Below are positions 33,298-42,239 of a stretch of 64,000 bases of DNA, piece after piece. The stretch covers positions 620,001-684,000 of the forward strand of contig NADL03000633.1 in assembly GCA_002205965.3 (NCBI GenBank). Direction: 5' to 3'. The notes below the pieces were generated by a model, which was given only the letters and a program-made list of their open reading frames with translations, made no database searches and was not told the DNA's origin. How positions within the stretch are numbered: the stretch's first letter is position 1; each line of letters opens with the position of its first letter. This stretch comes from Kappaphycus alvarezii. Lineage: Eukaryota > Rhodophyta > Florideophyceae > Gigartinales > Solieriaceae. The position numbers were made by a program, and so were the translations under genes.

Positions 33298-33410
33298 ACT
33301 GAATGCATTAAACTTCTTTCTAGCTTTATTGTGGTGAACATTTATTTAAACTCCTGACTAAGAGCCGCCTAAAGGGCTATGTTGGATACTGAACGCATTA
33401 AACTTCTTTC
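33298..33410 (+). repeat. Direct repeat, 23 bases, 90 apart
   Basis: ACTGAATGCATTAAACTTCT with its next three bases TTC (33298-33320) recurs at 33388-33410 with one change (ACTGAACGCATT...). They could be ends of a small excised or recombined element. Confidence 0.55.
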
Positions 33411-33924
33411 ATTCACTGATGTTTTATTAACGCCTTAGTCGCAAATCTCAGCTGAGGAGAGGTGCTTCGCACTCAACATGTGAAGCTATTTCCATTTACT
33501 TCACCATAGAAAGGGAAAAAAAGGGGAGTTTCTTTATTGAGATTTATGGATTGGCTGTAACCCATTTGGATTTGTAAGTCTGAATGTCACAGAAATAGGG
33601 GAAATTTTAGGGTTATTTTAATGTCTGAAACATTCGGCCGGTTGCATCCATGCCGCTAGTGTGTTGTGCGGGAGAAGTCGTCACTGATGGGTAACACTAA
33701 ATAACAGTCGCACAGAAATACGCAGGTGCAAAATGCACAGGCCTGAATACCCTAACGTAATAAAGGTTTGAATAGGGTGGCTAAACTCTGCTTGTTTTGA
33801 GGCGCAACATACTACAGACGCGGCACACGTGGACCAAGTCGCATACCTAAGCTGCTGATAAAGCCGAGTCTTCACGCCTCCCGTCGAAGATCCGCTGCGG
33901 GCTGCGTTTCCATCGCTATTGGGA

Positions 33925-33965
33925 AGGGGGGGAAATTGGGGTGTTTTTATTAATTGAAAAATACG
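33925..33965 (+). repeat. Diverged terminal motif
   Basis: GGGGGGAAATTGGGGTGTTT followed by TTATTAATTGAAAAATACG resembles the micro-insertion core in the outward orientation. No target duplication found. It lies about 420 bases upstream of R2 copy 2. Confidence 0.3.
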
Positions 33966-34264
33966 AAAGATGTCTTATCCGCAAGTTCCATTGAGGCATA
34001 TGGATTAGATGTTCAACAAACGCAGTGTGGGGCGACACCGGAGGTTTTTATTGTCAAGGATCAATGATACAGTAGATGGGAATGAGCTAGAGATTGCGGA
34101 GATGAGGCCTGATATGCGGAGCGATAGGACACGGGGATTCCTTCCTATCGGGGGTTCCTTTACTGTAACAGATAAGCTGGCTGTTACCTAGCCAACTTGT
34201 ATGATGATTGAAGGAGCACTCGTATGACTTTTTGTGCCGCACTATTCAGTCTTGTGCAGTCCAG

Positions 34265-34276
34265 TACTGTACAGTA
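34265..34276. repeat. TACTGTACAGTA palindrome
   Basis: Perfect 12-base palindrome; the identical sequence occurs at 34868-34879, and shorter GTACTGTA or CAGTACTGT strings occur near 32990, 36163, 40155 and 40230. Strings of this type are scattered in many Pezizomycotina genomes. Confidence 0.6.
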
Positions 34277-34339
34277 TTTTAATGTCCTGTAATAGCGGAT
34301 GAAGTGCTCAAACAGTGCCTACATGTAACTGCTTTGCAT

Positions 34340-34470
34340 TTAACCTCCAAGTGATACAGGAGCAACAGGTTGCCACCCGCCACCTGCCCGCGTAGTTGAT
34401 CTCCGACTACTTTTCGCACAGTTTCGTGACTTGAGACTCGTAAGGATTTATCACCACTTATCTGTACCCT
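34340..34470 (+). repeat. Repeat R2, copy 2
   Basis: CTCCAAGTGATACAGGAGCA, ACCCGCCACCTGCCCGCGTA and AAGGATTTATCACCACTTAT match the blocks of R2 copy 1 (27380-27530) in order. The minus ORF 34279-34479 is repeat sequence. Confidence 0.55.
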
Positions 34471-34479
34471 AAAATGCAA

Positions 34480-35580
34480 AGGTGATAAAGGTCATTTCAG
34501 CTGCCTCGTTCCCCCAAGCAGAATATATCTGTACCAATTTTTAGATGCACTTTGGATCACAGGCTGACCTATTTTCAATCATGACAACACCCCAATTTTG
34601 TCCCTTCTCAAAAGATGGCCAATTGTCCTTTCCCATAGTCGCAACTCAACTGCCCTGAGTTTTGTTCAAAGGAAATAACGGGAGCTAATTTTGGTGCGAT
34701 ACTAATCACCACTTCTTGTCCTTTGAGATATTCAATCCCCGTATGCATTGGCCCTGCTGAAAGTGCGTGACCTTTGCAAACTCCATGAGTGAAAATGTCG
34801 CGAGTAGGCAGCTGCAGGGTTCACGATTACTACTGCACTGCTACCAAAACATCATTGTGTTTTGCTGTACTGTACAGTATGCGGGTAAAAGTATGAATCG
34901 TTTAATATTTGGTAGAAATCTTTATTTGTTTTACTTTGTTGTAGAGGGGTACTGTAGGAGTGTCATTCCCGAACGGAATACGATCAGTTGTCGCTCGCTG
35001 CATTTTGGGGCACAACAGGAACGTGCAGCTGAGCCACGGATACAGTATGGATAAATTAATTTTGCCTTGGAAGCTATACCGTATGTACCGTGCTTCACGC
35101 ATGAGGAGCTAGTACATACATTCAAAGGCGCCATAACGTGATCAAGAATGATCCGCTGTATTGCATGGACATTACAATGGTTTTGGTTGCCATTGTAGAA
35201 ATCTGCAGTATTCCACAAATAAGATGTACCCAGTTTGACCATCTGACCGAAGCTCCTCTATCTTCATGTGTTGAGACACTGGATCCTAGTTCCTTATCGT
35301 ATGTGCATTTTTTGTGCATTACGAACAGCACACGGGGAAAAAGGGAGTGTATCTACTGCGCGACTCTGTGGGGTACTGCACGCAGGGTACTGCATAACAG
35401 AGTCCCGCAGTAAACACAGCAAACCACCTGCCCCGACTGTACAAACAGTACTCATCGCGTGAGGTTGGGGAGGATAAAATTAAAACATATTCAGGAGGCG
35501 CAATGGTCATAATGCAACCCATTGCTGTAATTGATTGGGTTACGGCTGCTAAGGGTTTCATTCTGGCCATTACTGTGACG
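34480..35580. other. No supported gene
   Basis: Short overlapping ORFs on both strands (34767-35054, 34931-35242, 35138-35413) have no motif and mostly non-ATG starts. Confidence 0.4.
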
Positions 35581-35584
35581 CCAA

Positions 35585-35647
35585 CGGAATCTTGCTGCTT
35601 CCAGTGAATCTTGCTGCTTCCAGTCGGAATCTTGCTGCTTCCAGTCG
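35585..35647 (+). repeat. Tandem repeat, about 21-base unit, three copies
   Basis: The unit GGAATCTTGCTGCTTCCAGT occurs three times in a row with small changes at the junctions. A two-copy repeat of an 11-base unit, TGCACTTGAGC, lies nearby at about 35737-35760. On the minus strand the unit reads as WKQQDS-like peptide in ORFs 35491-35742 and 35319-35753, which are repeat shadows. Confidence 0.7.
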
Positions 35648-36594
35648 GGATTGATACCCATAGCGCGTTGGTGAGATCGGCGCTGCGTCTTTCCGCCTCC
35701 CCGCTTCTTTCGAAGCCAGTCGCAGCAAGTCCTCCACTGCACTTGAGCTGCACTTGAGCTGCGGGATCTAGTTATTTGTTCCTCGTTCTGTCTTCAGGAG
35801 ATGCAAGCCCGCCAAGAGATTACCCTTTGATTACCTGAGTAAAGTCTCATTTATGATACCAATGCACGCCTGAGTGCCTATTTTCCTCTCTCCTCCCACT
35901 AGCTGCTATTTAGCTGGCGGAAATGCTCATTTACCAAGCTCGTTGTGACCGGTCGGCAAATGAAGGTTGTTATTTCGATGCCTTCTTCGAGGTGCTTTAC
36001 TGGTTCAACAAGATGGGGGCTTAAGTGCAGTCGAGGTCAGTCCTAATGACAACAACCATTCGTGCCCCACAGTAACGACGGCGGTGCTGTGTCAACTATG
36101 TTGACTACAGCATTGATCCAAAGATATGATCCGAAATAGATCCCAGGTTAATGTAATTGATCAGTACTGTACCTTGGCACTGTACGGTAACGCACATGTG
36201 CTACACTCGTACAGCAAAGACTGTGTCACGGTTACTACGCAGGTGGTTGTGAGGATGGACAAGGCAGGAATTGACACGCATTTATATGTCTGTTTTGTTA
36301 GATGCAACCGCTGAGACAGTCCGAAGGTGTCACTAAATACCTCACTGCTGCGCTTGTGACTATCAGTTCGGAACTCACGCGGCTAGCATTCCCCTGAATC
36401 AAGGATAATCAAGTTCTGTGTCTGGAATTGTGAAATCATTACATGGCAGATAAGACTGAAACATGATAATACGAGTATTGAGTGTGGTTCACTTCACATT
36501 TCTATATTAGAACAACGGTTTGCATACAAAATCATGATAGATAATCTTACGGCATTAGTATAAGCAAAGTTCGCGGCACTGGCAGTAAACTCTT

Positions 36595-36834
36595 TTTCCA
36601 AGAGTAAAACACCCAAACCTTTCCCCCTTTTGTAGCAGGAAGGTTTCGGCATTTTACTCTCTAAAGAAATATTCTATCTCTGTTCTTCACACAACTGCAA
36701 TCGACTCAAAAAGGTATGCCAACACAGTAATGGGGGCAGGTATAGGCGGAAAGTTTTGGGTTTTTTTACTGCTGGAAGATATATTCGCTCTAGGTTCGGA
36801 GAAAGGGTTCGGGTGTTTTAGATTTGGAAGATAC
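36595..36834. repeat. Cluster of four terminal motifs
   Basis: Four versions of the about 40-base terminal motif lie within 240 bases: 36595-36628 (minus-type, close to consensus), 36632-36672 (plus-type, followed by about 60 bases of the R1 3' end reading outward to ACACAGTAATGGGGG), 36748-36786 and 36799-36834 (plus-type). The first is bracketed by a similar but imperfect direct repeat (TGGCAGTAA and TAGCAGGAA). This looks like repeated insertion into, or next to, earlier copies. Confidence 0.6.
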
Positions 36835-36839
36835 GAACA

Positions 36840-38013
36840 TTCGGGAACAGCAGCAAGCACTGCCGCACTTTATAGTGCAAAAGTGCAGGTGTATGCATCT
36901 CCCGGCTGGTCGCATATCACCCGGCTGATCGCCCATCTCCCTCTTCTCGCTGTCCACGCGACAAAGTCTACTGGAAAAGGGTGGCCAGGCGCAAGCACAG
37001 CCCGTGCCCCCCTGATGGAAGACTGCCCCTCTGGTGTCCTCGTGTAGTATACTAAAAGTAAAAGTTCGTTTGTAGTCCAATGATCTAACGAACACATATC
37101 AATCAACAAAAAACAAAAGGGAGTCTCCTGAATGAAGCATTCTCCCTCCCATTCGCCCTAAGAGATTACGGAGCCTAGCGCATACGTGCAAAATAATTGG
37201 GATAGGTAGATCCAAAAAATAAATAGTTCCAACTTGAATAAATAAATAAATGTCACAATAGGACGTAGAATGATTAATGAATAGAAAACCAAATTTAATG
37301 ATAGCTGATCGAGGGGAATATTTCGATGGCCCTAGGATAATAAAAGTATTTCTAATAACCTAGGACTATTTATAATCTACACTAGGTTGAGCCTGCTACA
37401 AAAATCAGGTAAGCCGTACAATAATTTTGGTAGACATGATTCAGGGTCAGCAATAATTATTGCAGTATTTTCCGGGAATCAATCATCCAGATAATAATTT
37501 GTTTGGTAGCAGAAATGCAATACGTAACCTGTATAATATAAAAACCCAACTGAATGACATAAAAATTATTTCACACTGAATTCAGCATAAAGTAAGGCCA
37601 GTGTAAAATAGATAAAATTTTCCGTGATGATTCACAATAAATATAAATTGTGGGCCTCAATAAAAAATATTGCTCCACAATTCAGCATCACTGTAGATTA
37701 AAATATTTGGTCAACTTTCACAATACGCCATCACCTCACCTATCCTGCCCTACTCTTCCCATTAGCTCGAGGGCTGAAGCCACACTGGGGCAACATGAAC
37801 CCCGCAGGATACAGCCTACGGTGGTAGGGTGTAGCAGGCCAGGTATACATGCGCGTGAGCGAGTAGAAGAAGAAACAAGCGTCAAACATAAACATCCACA
37901 CTTTTGATAACCATGCCTGCCGGGTCATTCGGACTGTGGCGAGTGAGCCGTTTCGTTGCTGGTCAGCTTGACAGCGTTACGACTCAAATTCGACTGCAAC
38001 GCGCATCTCCATT
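36840..38013. other. No firm gene
   Basis: 36840-37040 and 37720-38000 are GC-richer; ORFs 36870-37109 (minus) and 37650-37907 (plus) lack motifs. 37180-37700 is AT-rich with an AATA run near 37235. Confidence 0.4.
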
Positions 38014-38286
38014 ATGGCAGCGTTGGGACTCATCAAGTACTTCGTAGTGCGGGAAGAAATGTTAGAGAAATTTGACCGAATAGCTTCGCTTATTTTGAAG
38101 CTGTTGATCATGGGTAATTTTTCGACGACATCTGGCTACTGGGATCCTTGTTTCGTCCAATTCATTCTCAGAATTGAAGTAAATTACGACCGGCATCAAG
38201 GCGCTTTCAGAGAAGTAACTGGCATAGGAAGAAGTCAGCAGTCTTCTTACCGAGAAAGCGAAGGCACTTTAGTTTGCGAACGGTAG
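38014..38286 (+). CDS. Hypothetical 90-residue protein
   Basis: ATG 38014 lies in a good start context (ATTATGGCA) and opens a 90-codon frame to TAG 38284-38286. The N-terminal half is helical (MAALGLIKYFVVREEMLEKF, then IASLILKLLIM), the C-terminal half polar with Ser, Gln and Glu. No signal peptide or motif is recognised. The region is slightly GC-richer than its surroundings. It could be a small intact host gene, or an exon. Confidence 0.35.
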   Translation: MAALGLIKYFVVREEMLEKFDRIASLILKLLIMGNFSTTSGYWDPCFVQFILRIEVNYDRHQGAFREVTGIGRSQQSSYRESEGTLVCER

Positions 38287-38349
38287 AGATGGAGCGCTGT
38301 TGCAATCTCCGAGAGTAAGTTCTGCACCAAGCCCAGTCACGTGCTTGAG

Positions 38350-38372
38350 TTCGGCTGGTTCAACCAGCCGAA
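38350..38372. repeat. Perfect 11-base hairpin
   Basis: TTCGGCTGGTT-C-AACCAGCCGAA, an exact inverted repeat with a one-base centre, in non-coding sequence 64 bases after the ORF at 38014-38286. It could act as a fold in the 3' end of that transcript. Confidence 0.65.
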
Positions 38373-38861
38373 TCCTGGCAACAAGTGCCACTGGTCTTAA
38401 AAAAGTTTTCGCCGAAATTGTGTAAGGACCCAGTAGGAAAAAGAAATTGTGGCAATAGACATTCACAACATTGAGATAGGCATGAAATAGAAGTACAGGA
38501 ACGAACGGAACGAGATGGCACGACTTGACAGGACAAATGGCGACCAAATTTCAGATAAGATGCTACTGAACAGTAGTAAAACATATTAGTAGACCAATTG
38601 GGTGTCTCTGTACAGATTAAGATGCCCTACGTACTTCTATTGCGCTGGGCAATTATCCAAAGATTGAGGGCGGTTCCTCTGCATGCAGTGCGCACTGGAT
38701 TACTGAAATCATTCCTGAAAGGTCAAACTTCCTAATGTTATGACAGCCTTCAAGTGCAGAATGAGGCTTTTTTCTGTACCAGCATTTGCGCGCAAGAACA
38801 TTGCAACGCTCTCCGAAAGCAAGACCGTTTTGTTTGACATTAAGTATTATGTACTTGCCTT

Positions 38862-38922
38862 GGTCTGGCCAAAGGGGAAAGGTTTGGGTGTTTTACTCTT
38901 GGAAGATATATCAGGTCTGGCC
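38862..38922 (+). mobile_element. Micro-insertion with 9-base target duplication
   Basis: GGTCTGGCC at 38862-38870 recurs exactly at 38914-38922; the next base also matches, so 9 or 10 bases. The 43 bases between are the best-preserved copy of the family: AAAGGGGAAAGGTTTGGGTG, then TTTTACTCTTGGAAGATATAT, ending CA. It interrupts an open frame that starts at ATG 38740, adding in-frame codons. Confidence 0.75.
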
Positions 38923-39637
38923 ATATGGGACTGCGAAAGTCTTGTGTATATAGTCGACCACCAGGAGATCAGCTGAAAGTGTCCTCACAGGCAGATATGT
39001 CGAACGTTTTTGCGAGAGTGTGCCTGTATTTCCGTTGTTAGAAACTAAAACGGGTCCTAAATTCTCGAAGATTACTCAGAACCTTCAAGCTATTCGACTT
39101 AGAATTTGAAATACGTAAACTACGCAAAGAACTCTATTCTTGTATTTACTAGCCTCACCTTCCATTTTACAGTGTGAAGTTTTGTGAATTTTCTTCGTAG
39201 TTGACTGCGGCTAAAACTGTTTGAGATAGAAGAGAAGTGAACAGCTTAGTCAGCCGAAAAGATGCGGCGAAGTCATCAGCAGCTGTGCGGAAAAGTTTGT
39301 TAAACAAGAGCAGATCATAATTTTCAATTGCGCAAGCTTTTTCTACACAAAATAATAGCCAAATAAGATTTCATTGGAGTAGGGATATTATTGAGACATG
39401 AAAAATGTCAACGACGATTTGAATAATGCTCACTCAGATGCTACATCATCAAGGTATCATCAAGGTGCATCGGCCAATCATGTAAAAGCTTGAAGAAGGG
39501 CATTTCATTTGGATCCATAGAAGGAAAACTGCCCTAATCTGATAGCTGAAAACTGGCCGGACAAAGTCGAATTAGTTCAGCTATAATACTTATTGCCAGC
39601 TAGATGAAAAAAATTTATGGTGCCATTCACCACGGGA

Positions 39638-39698
39638 CTAGGAAAAGGGGAAAAGGTTTGGGTGTTTACTCTTGAGAGATATATCCGATCTAGGAAAA
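39638..39698 (+). mobile_element. Micro-insertion with 9-base target duplication
   Basis: CTAGGAAAA at 39638-39646 recurs exactly at 39690-39698. The 43 bases between contain GGGGAAAAGGTTTGGGTG and TTTACTCTTGAGAGATATAT, then CCGAT. Same orientation as the copy at 38862, about 780 bases away. Confidence 0.75.
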
Positions 39699-39699
39699 T

Positions 39700-41330
39700 G
39701 CGCAATTAATTTATGTTCAAGACAAATGTGCAAATTGCAGATGTGTTCAACGACGTCAACAAGCCTGTAACGTTACAGGGTAATTGTTGCGACTACGGTC
39801 GCACAAGTCGAACTCTTCGGATTGCAAACTCCCTGGGGTTGAGTTGATAGGTCGGTGTTGTTGTCTTTGATTCTTCCTTGTTGTTTTTAGATATGGCTAT
39901 AGAACATAAACTACTACTTAAGTACGGCATCAGGAAGAAGAGCTATCCTACCGTGCTATTTGGTCTTTAGTCTTTTCCATAGCTTGTTCAACAACTACGC
40001 TTCCAAGGTGGCTAATCATGCTTGTAAAAGCCCTAGCAATATCAGTAAACTATGGCGATATATCGACTGGCTCTGCGTTATAGTTGGGCGTATCGATTAT
40101 CGAGTAGAGCGGAGTCCAAAGCGGGAGATCCTGTTGTCGTTCGATGATGTCAGATCGAGTACTGTATCGGAAGTAATTTTGGATGAAAACGCTTATTATT
40201 GATAGCGTGCATGCGTGCTCATGCGTAGTACTGTATGTTTGGGCTAAAAACGTAATAAATAGTGAATGGTTAGACATACTGCTACGTATCCCGCTGAAAA
40301 ATATATAATGGTATCTGAACTCCTGTCGCAAGGATGGAGACCCACTAGAATGACTAATTTACTCAGAGACTTGGGGGAGGTCGACCAAGCATGAGAAAAA
40401 ACTCTCCTTCCAACCAGATCATTTTTCGACTGTAGTTTCCCGGTATACTAACAACTGTACTTAATTTTTAAAAGTATGCCTTTCAAAATATTAAAAAGCG
40501 GATGTAAAGAATAATAATCGGATTGAATAAATCAATATTTGCCTGATATAAAACATGACAGAATGTTGAATAGAAGACAAAAATTGAGAATAGAAGATCA
40601 ATAAGGTAGTACGATGACCCAAATCCACAAAAAAAATCTAAAAATCTCGAAAAAATTGTATTGAAATGCGATAAATATCTAATACTAAAATTTAAGTTAG
40701 AAGCTATAATTTTTGTGAGAATAATTCAAACAACGGTAGGTACTGAAATATTTTGCTGTCTGAATAAATTATATAAATAATTTCTAGATAGTATTAAAAA
40801 AATGTAGCCTTTAAAGCTATAGACATTAGAACATAAAATATTTTCACTCTGAATATAGTAAAGAATGAAAGGATAAAATAAATTAGATTATCCGTCGATA
40901 AATTTCACAAAGTTGTTAAGAATCACTAAAAAAGTATTTAAACAGCCTAGAATCAACATAGCAAACTGAGATAGATATTAAATCATTTTCTCAATATTTG
41001 CATACTTTACATGACATAATGAGTTTATTCATTAATCAACCTGAGTAAAAAACCTTGCTTTGTTCCTGGACGCACCTTTAAAGTTAAAAGTACGCTCATG
41101 GTAAATAAACATATGCAAGTCGTTTGTGGATGTTAAACTAACCAAAAGTATTCTCATACTACTAGTGATAAATGGTATTGGCGATTACAGATGGTTACGA
41201 GTATTAAATCATCAAAAAGCTAAAACCGTGTTTCAATATTTAGCTTTCGAATAAGAGATATTTTACATATAGTAAAAGTACTTCGTATTCTTTTCAACAA
41301 CCAATCGGCGTTGAAAGGAACGGTCGAGCC
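39700..41330. other. No supported gene
   Basis: 39960-40331 holds overlapping ORFs without ATG starts or motifs; 40330-41280 is AT-rich and empty. Confidence 0.5.
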
Positions 41331-41333
41331 GCT

Positions 41334-41525
41334 TCACCATCGAAGCGGCGTATCGTTGAAGAATAATGCCCTCACAGCAGATAAATGGTCCAATGATTCA
41401 GTGCCCCCTGGAATACAAGTAATAGTAATGAAAGTTTTTGGTAGCAGCAGTTCGTGAACCCACCATCTCCCTATTTTGACGTTTTCATTGTCAAGTAGTT
41501 TGATATTGTCACTCACTGCTAGCAT
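41334..41525 (-). CDS. Hypothetical 63-residue frame
   Basis: ATG 41525 to TGA 41334. It reads MLAVSDNIKLLDNENVKIGR and then a hydrophobic strand-rich stretch (WWVHELLLPKTFITITCIPG). Protein-like but unrecognised; it could be an exon of the neighbouring minus-strand fragment at 42021-42215. Confidence 0.25.
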   Translation of the reverse strand: MLAVSDNIKLLDNENVKIGRWWVHELLLPKTFITITCIPGGTESLDHLSAVRALFFNDTPLRW

Positions 41526-42020
41526 TTTCACAGCATGCACGGCTCGAAAATTTTATTGGAAAAGAGTATATTGTTGAATTGAATTTAACTGAGAGAAACT
41601 TCTAAAATTTCCTCATGATGAAAACCAGAGCTGTAATTGGACAAATTGGCCTTTTTGTACAATTAACATCTTTTCTAAATAAAAATTACCAAACTATTAA
41701 AGTATCGGCTTTTAGTTTAAGATTACTGTTAAAGCATCTCATCAGCTTTTGAAGAAAATGAAATAACTTTATATTTCAATCACGACAGCGACCGCGTATT
41801 CGTCAACTAACTTAGAAGTTACTACAGATAGAGACATAACGAATATGAATTTGAAGCCAAAATTTTCGAACTTGACGTATATCTTCTTGAGAGATATTAG
41901 CCCGAAATATCTTGCAGTCTACTCGAACTCTCTCTGTACTTTATCTGTTTCTCTGATTTTTCAAAAGGGTGCGCTTCGAGTGCTCCCATCGGCACAGATC
42001 TTTTCGGAATGGGACATCGT

Positions 42021-42215
42021 TTAGAACTCGTACGAAGCGAGGAGAGGCGAAGCGATTTTGTTGCCTTCATACCTTGACTGTACTATGTACTCATCAATCA
42101 CCGAATACATTTCGACCGCAGAATTTAAATAATCCTCGCCATCCTTTTGCTTCTGTTCTTGGATAAATTTCAGCAAGAGGACCTCAAACTTTTCGTAGTC
42201 ACAAAAAAAATTAAA
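42021..42215 (-). pseudogene. Coding-like fragment without start
   Basis: The minus frame reads DYEKFEVLLLKFIQEQKQKD, then NSAVEMYSVIDEYIVQSRYE, and stops at TAA 42021. The composition is that of a folded helical protein. No ATG or clean acceptor lies upstream. Family unknown. Confidence 0.3.
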
Positions 42216-42239
42216 GCCAACATCCTACCGTGTTTACTA

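Noticed and set aside
35319..35753. Minus ORF of 144 codons over the tandem repeat
   Set aside because: Most of its distinctive sequence is the 21-base tandem repeat; no ATG context or domain.
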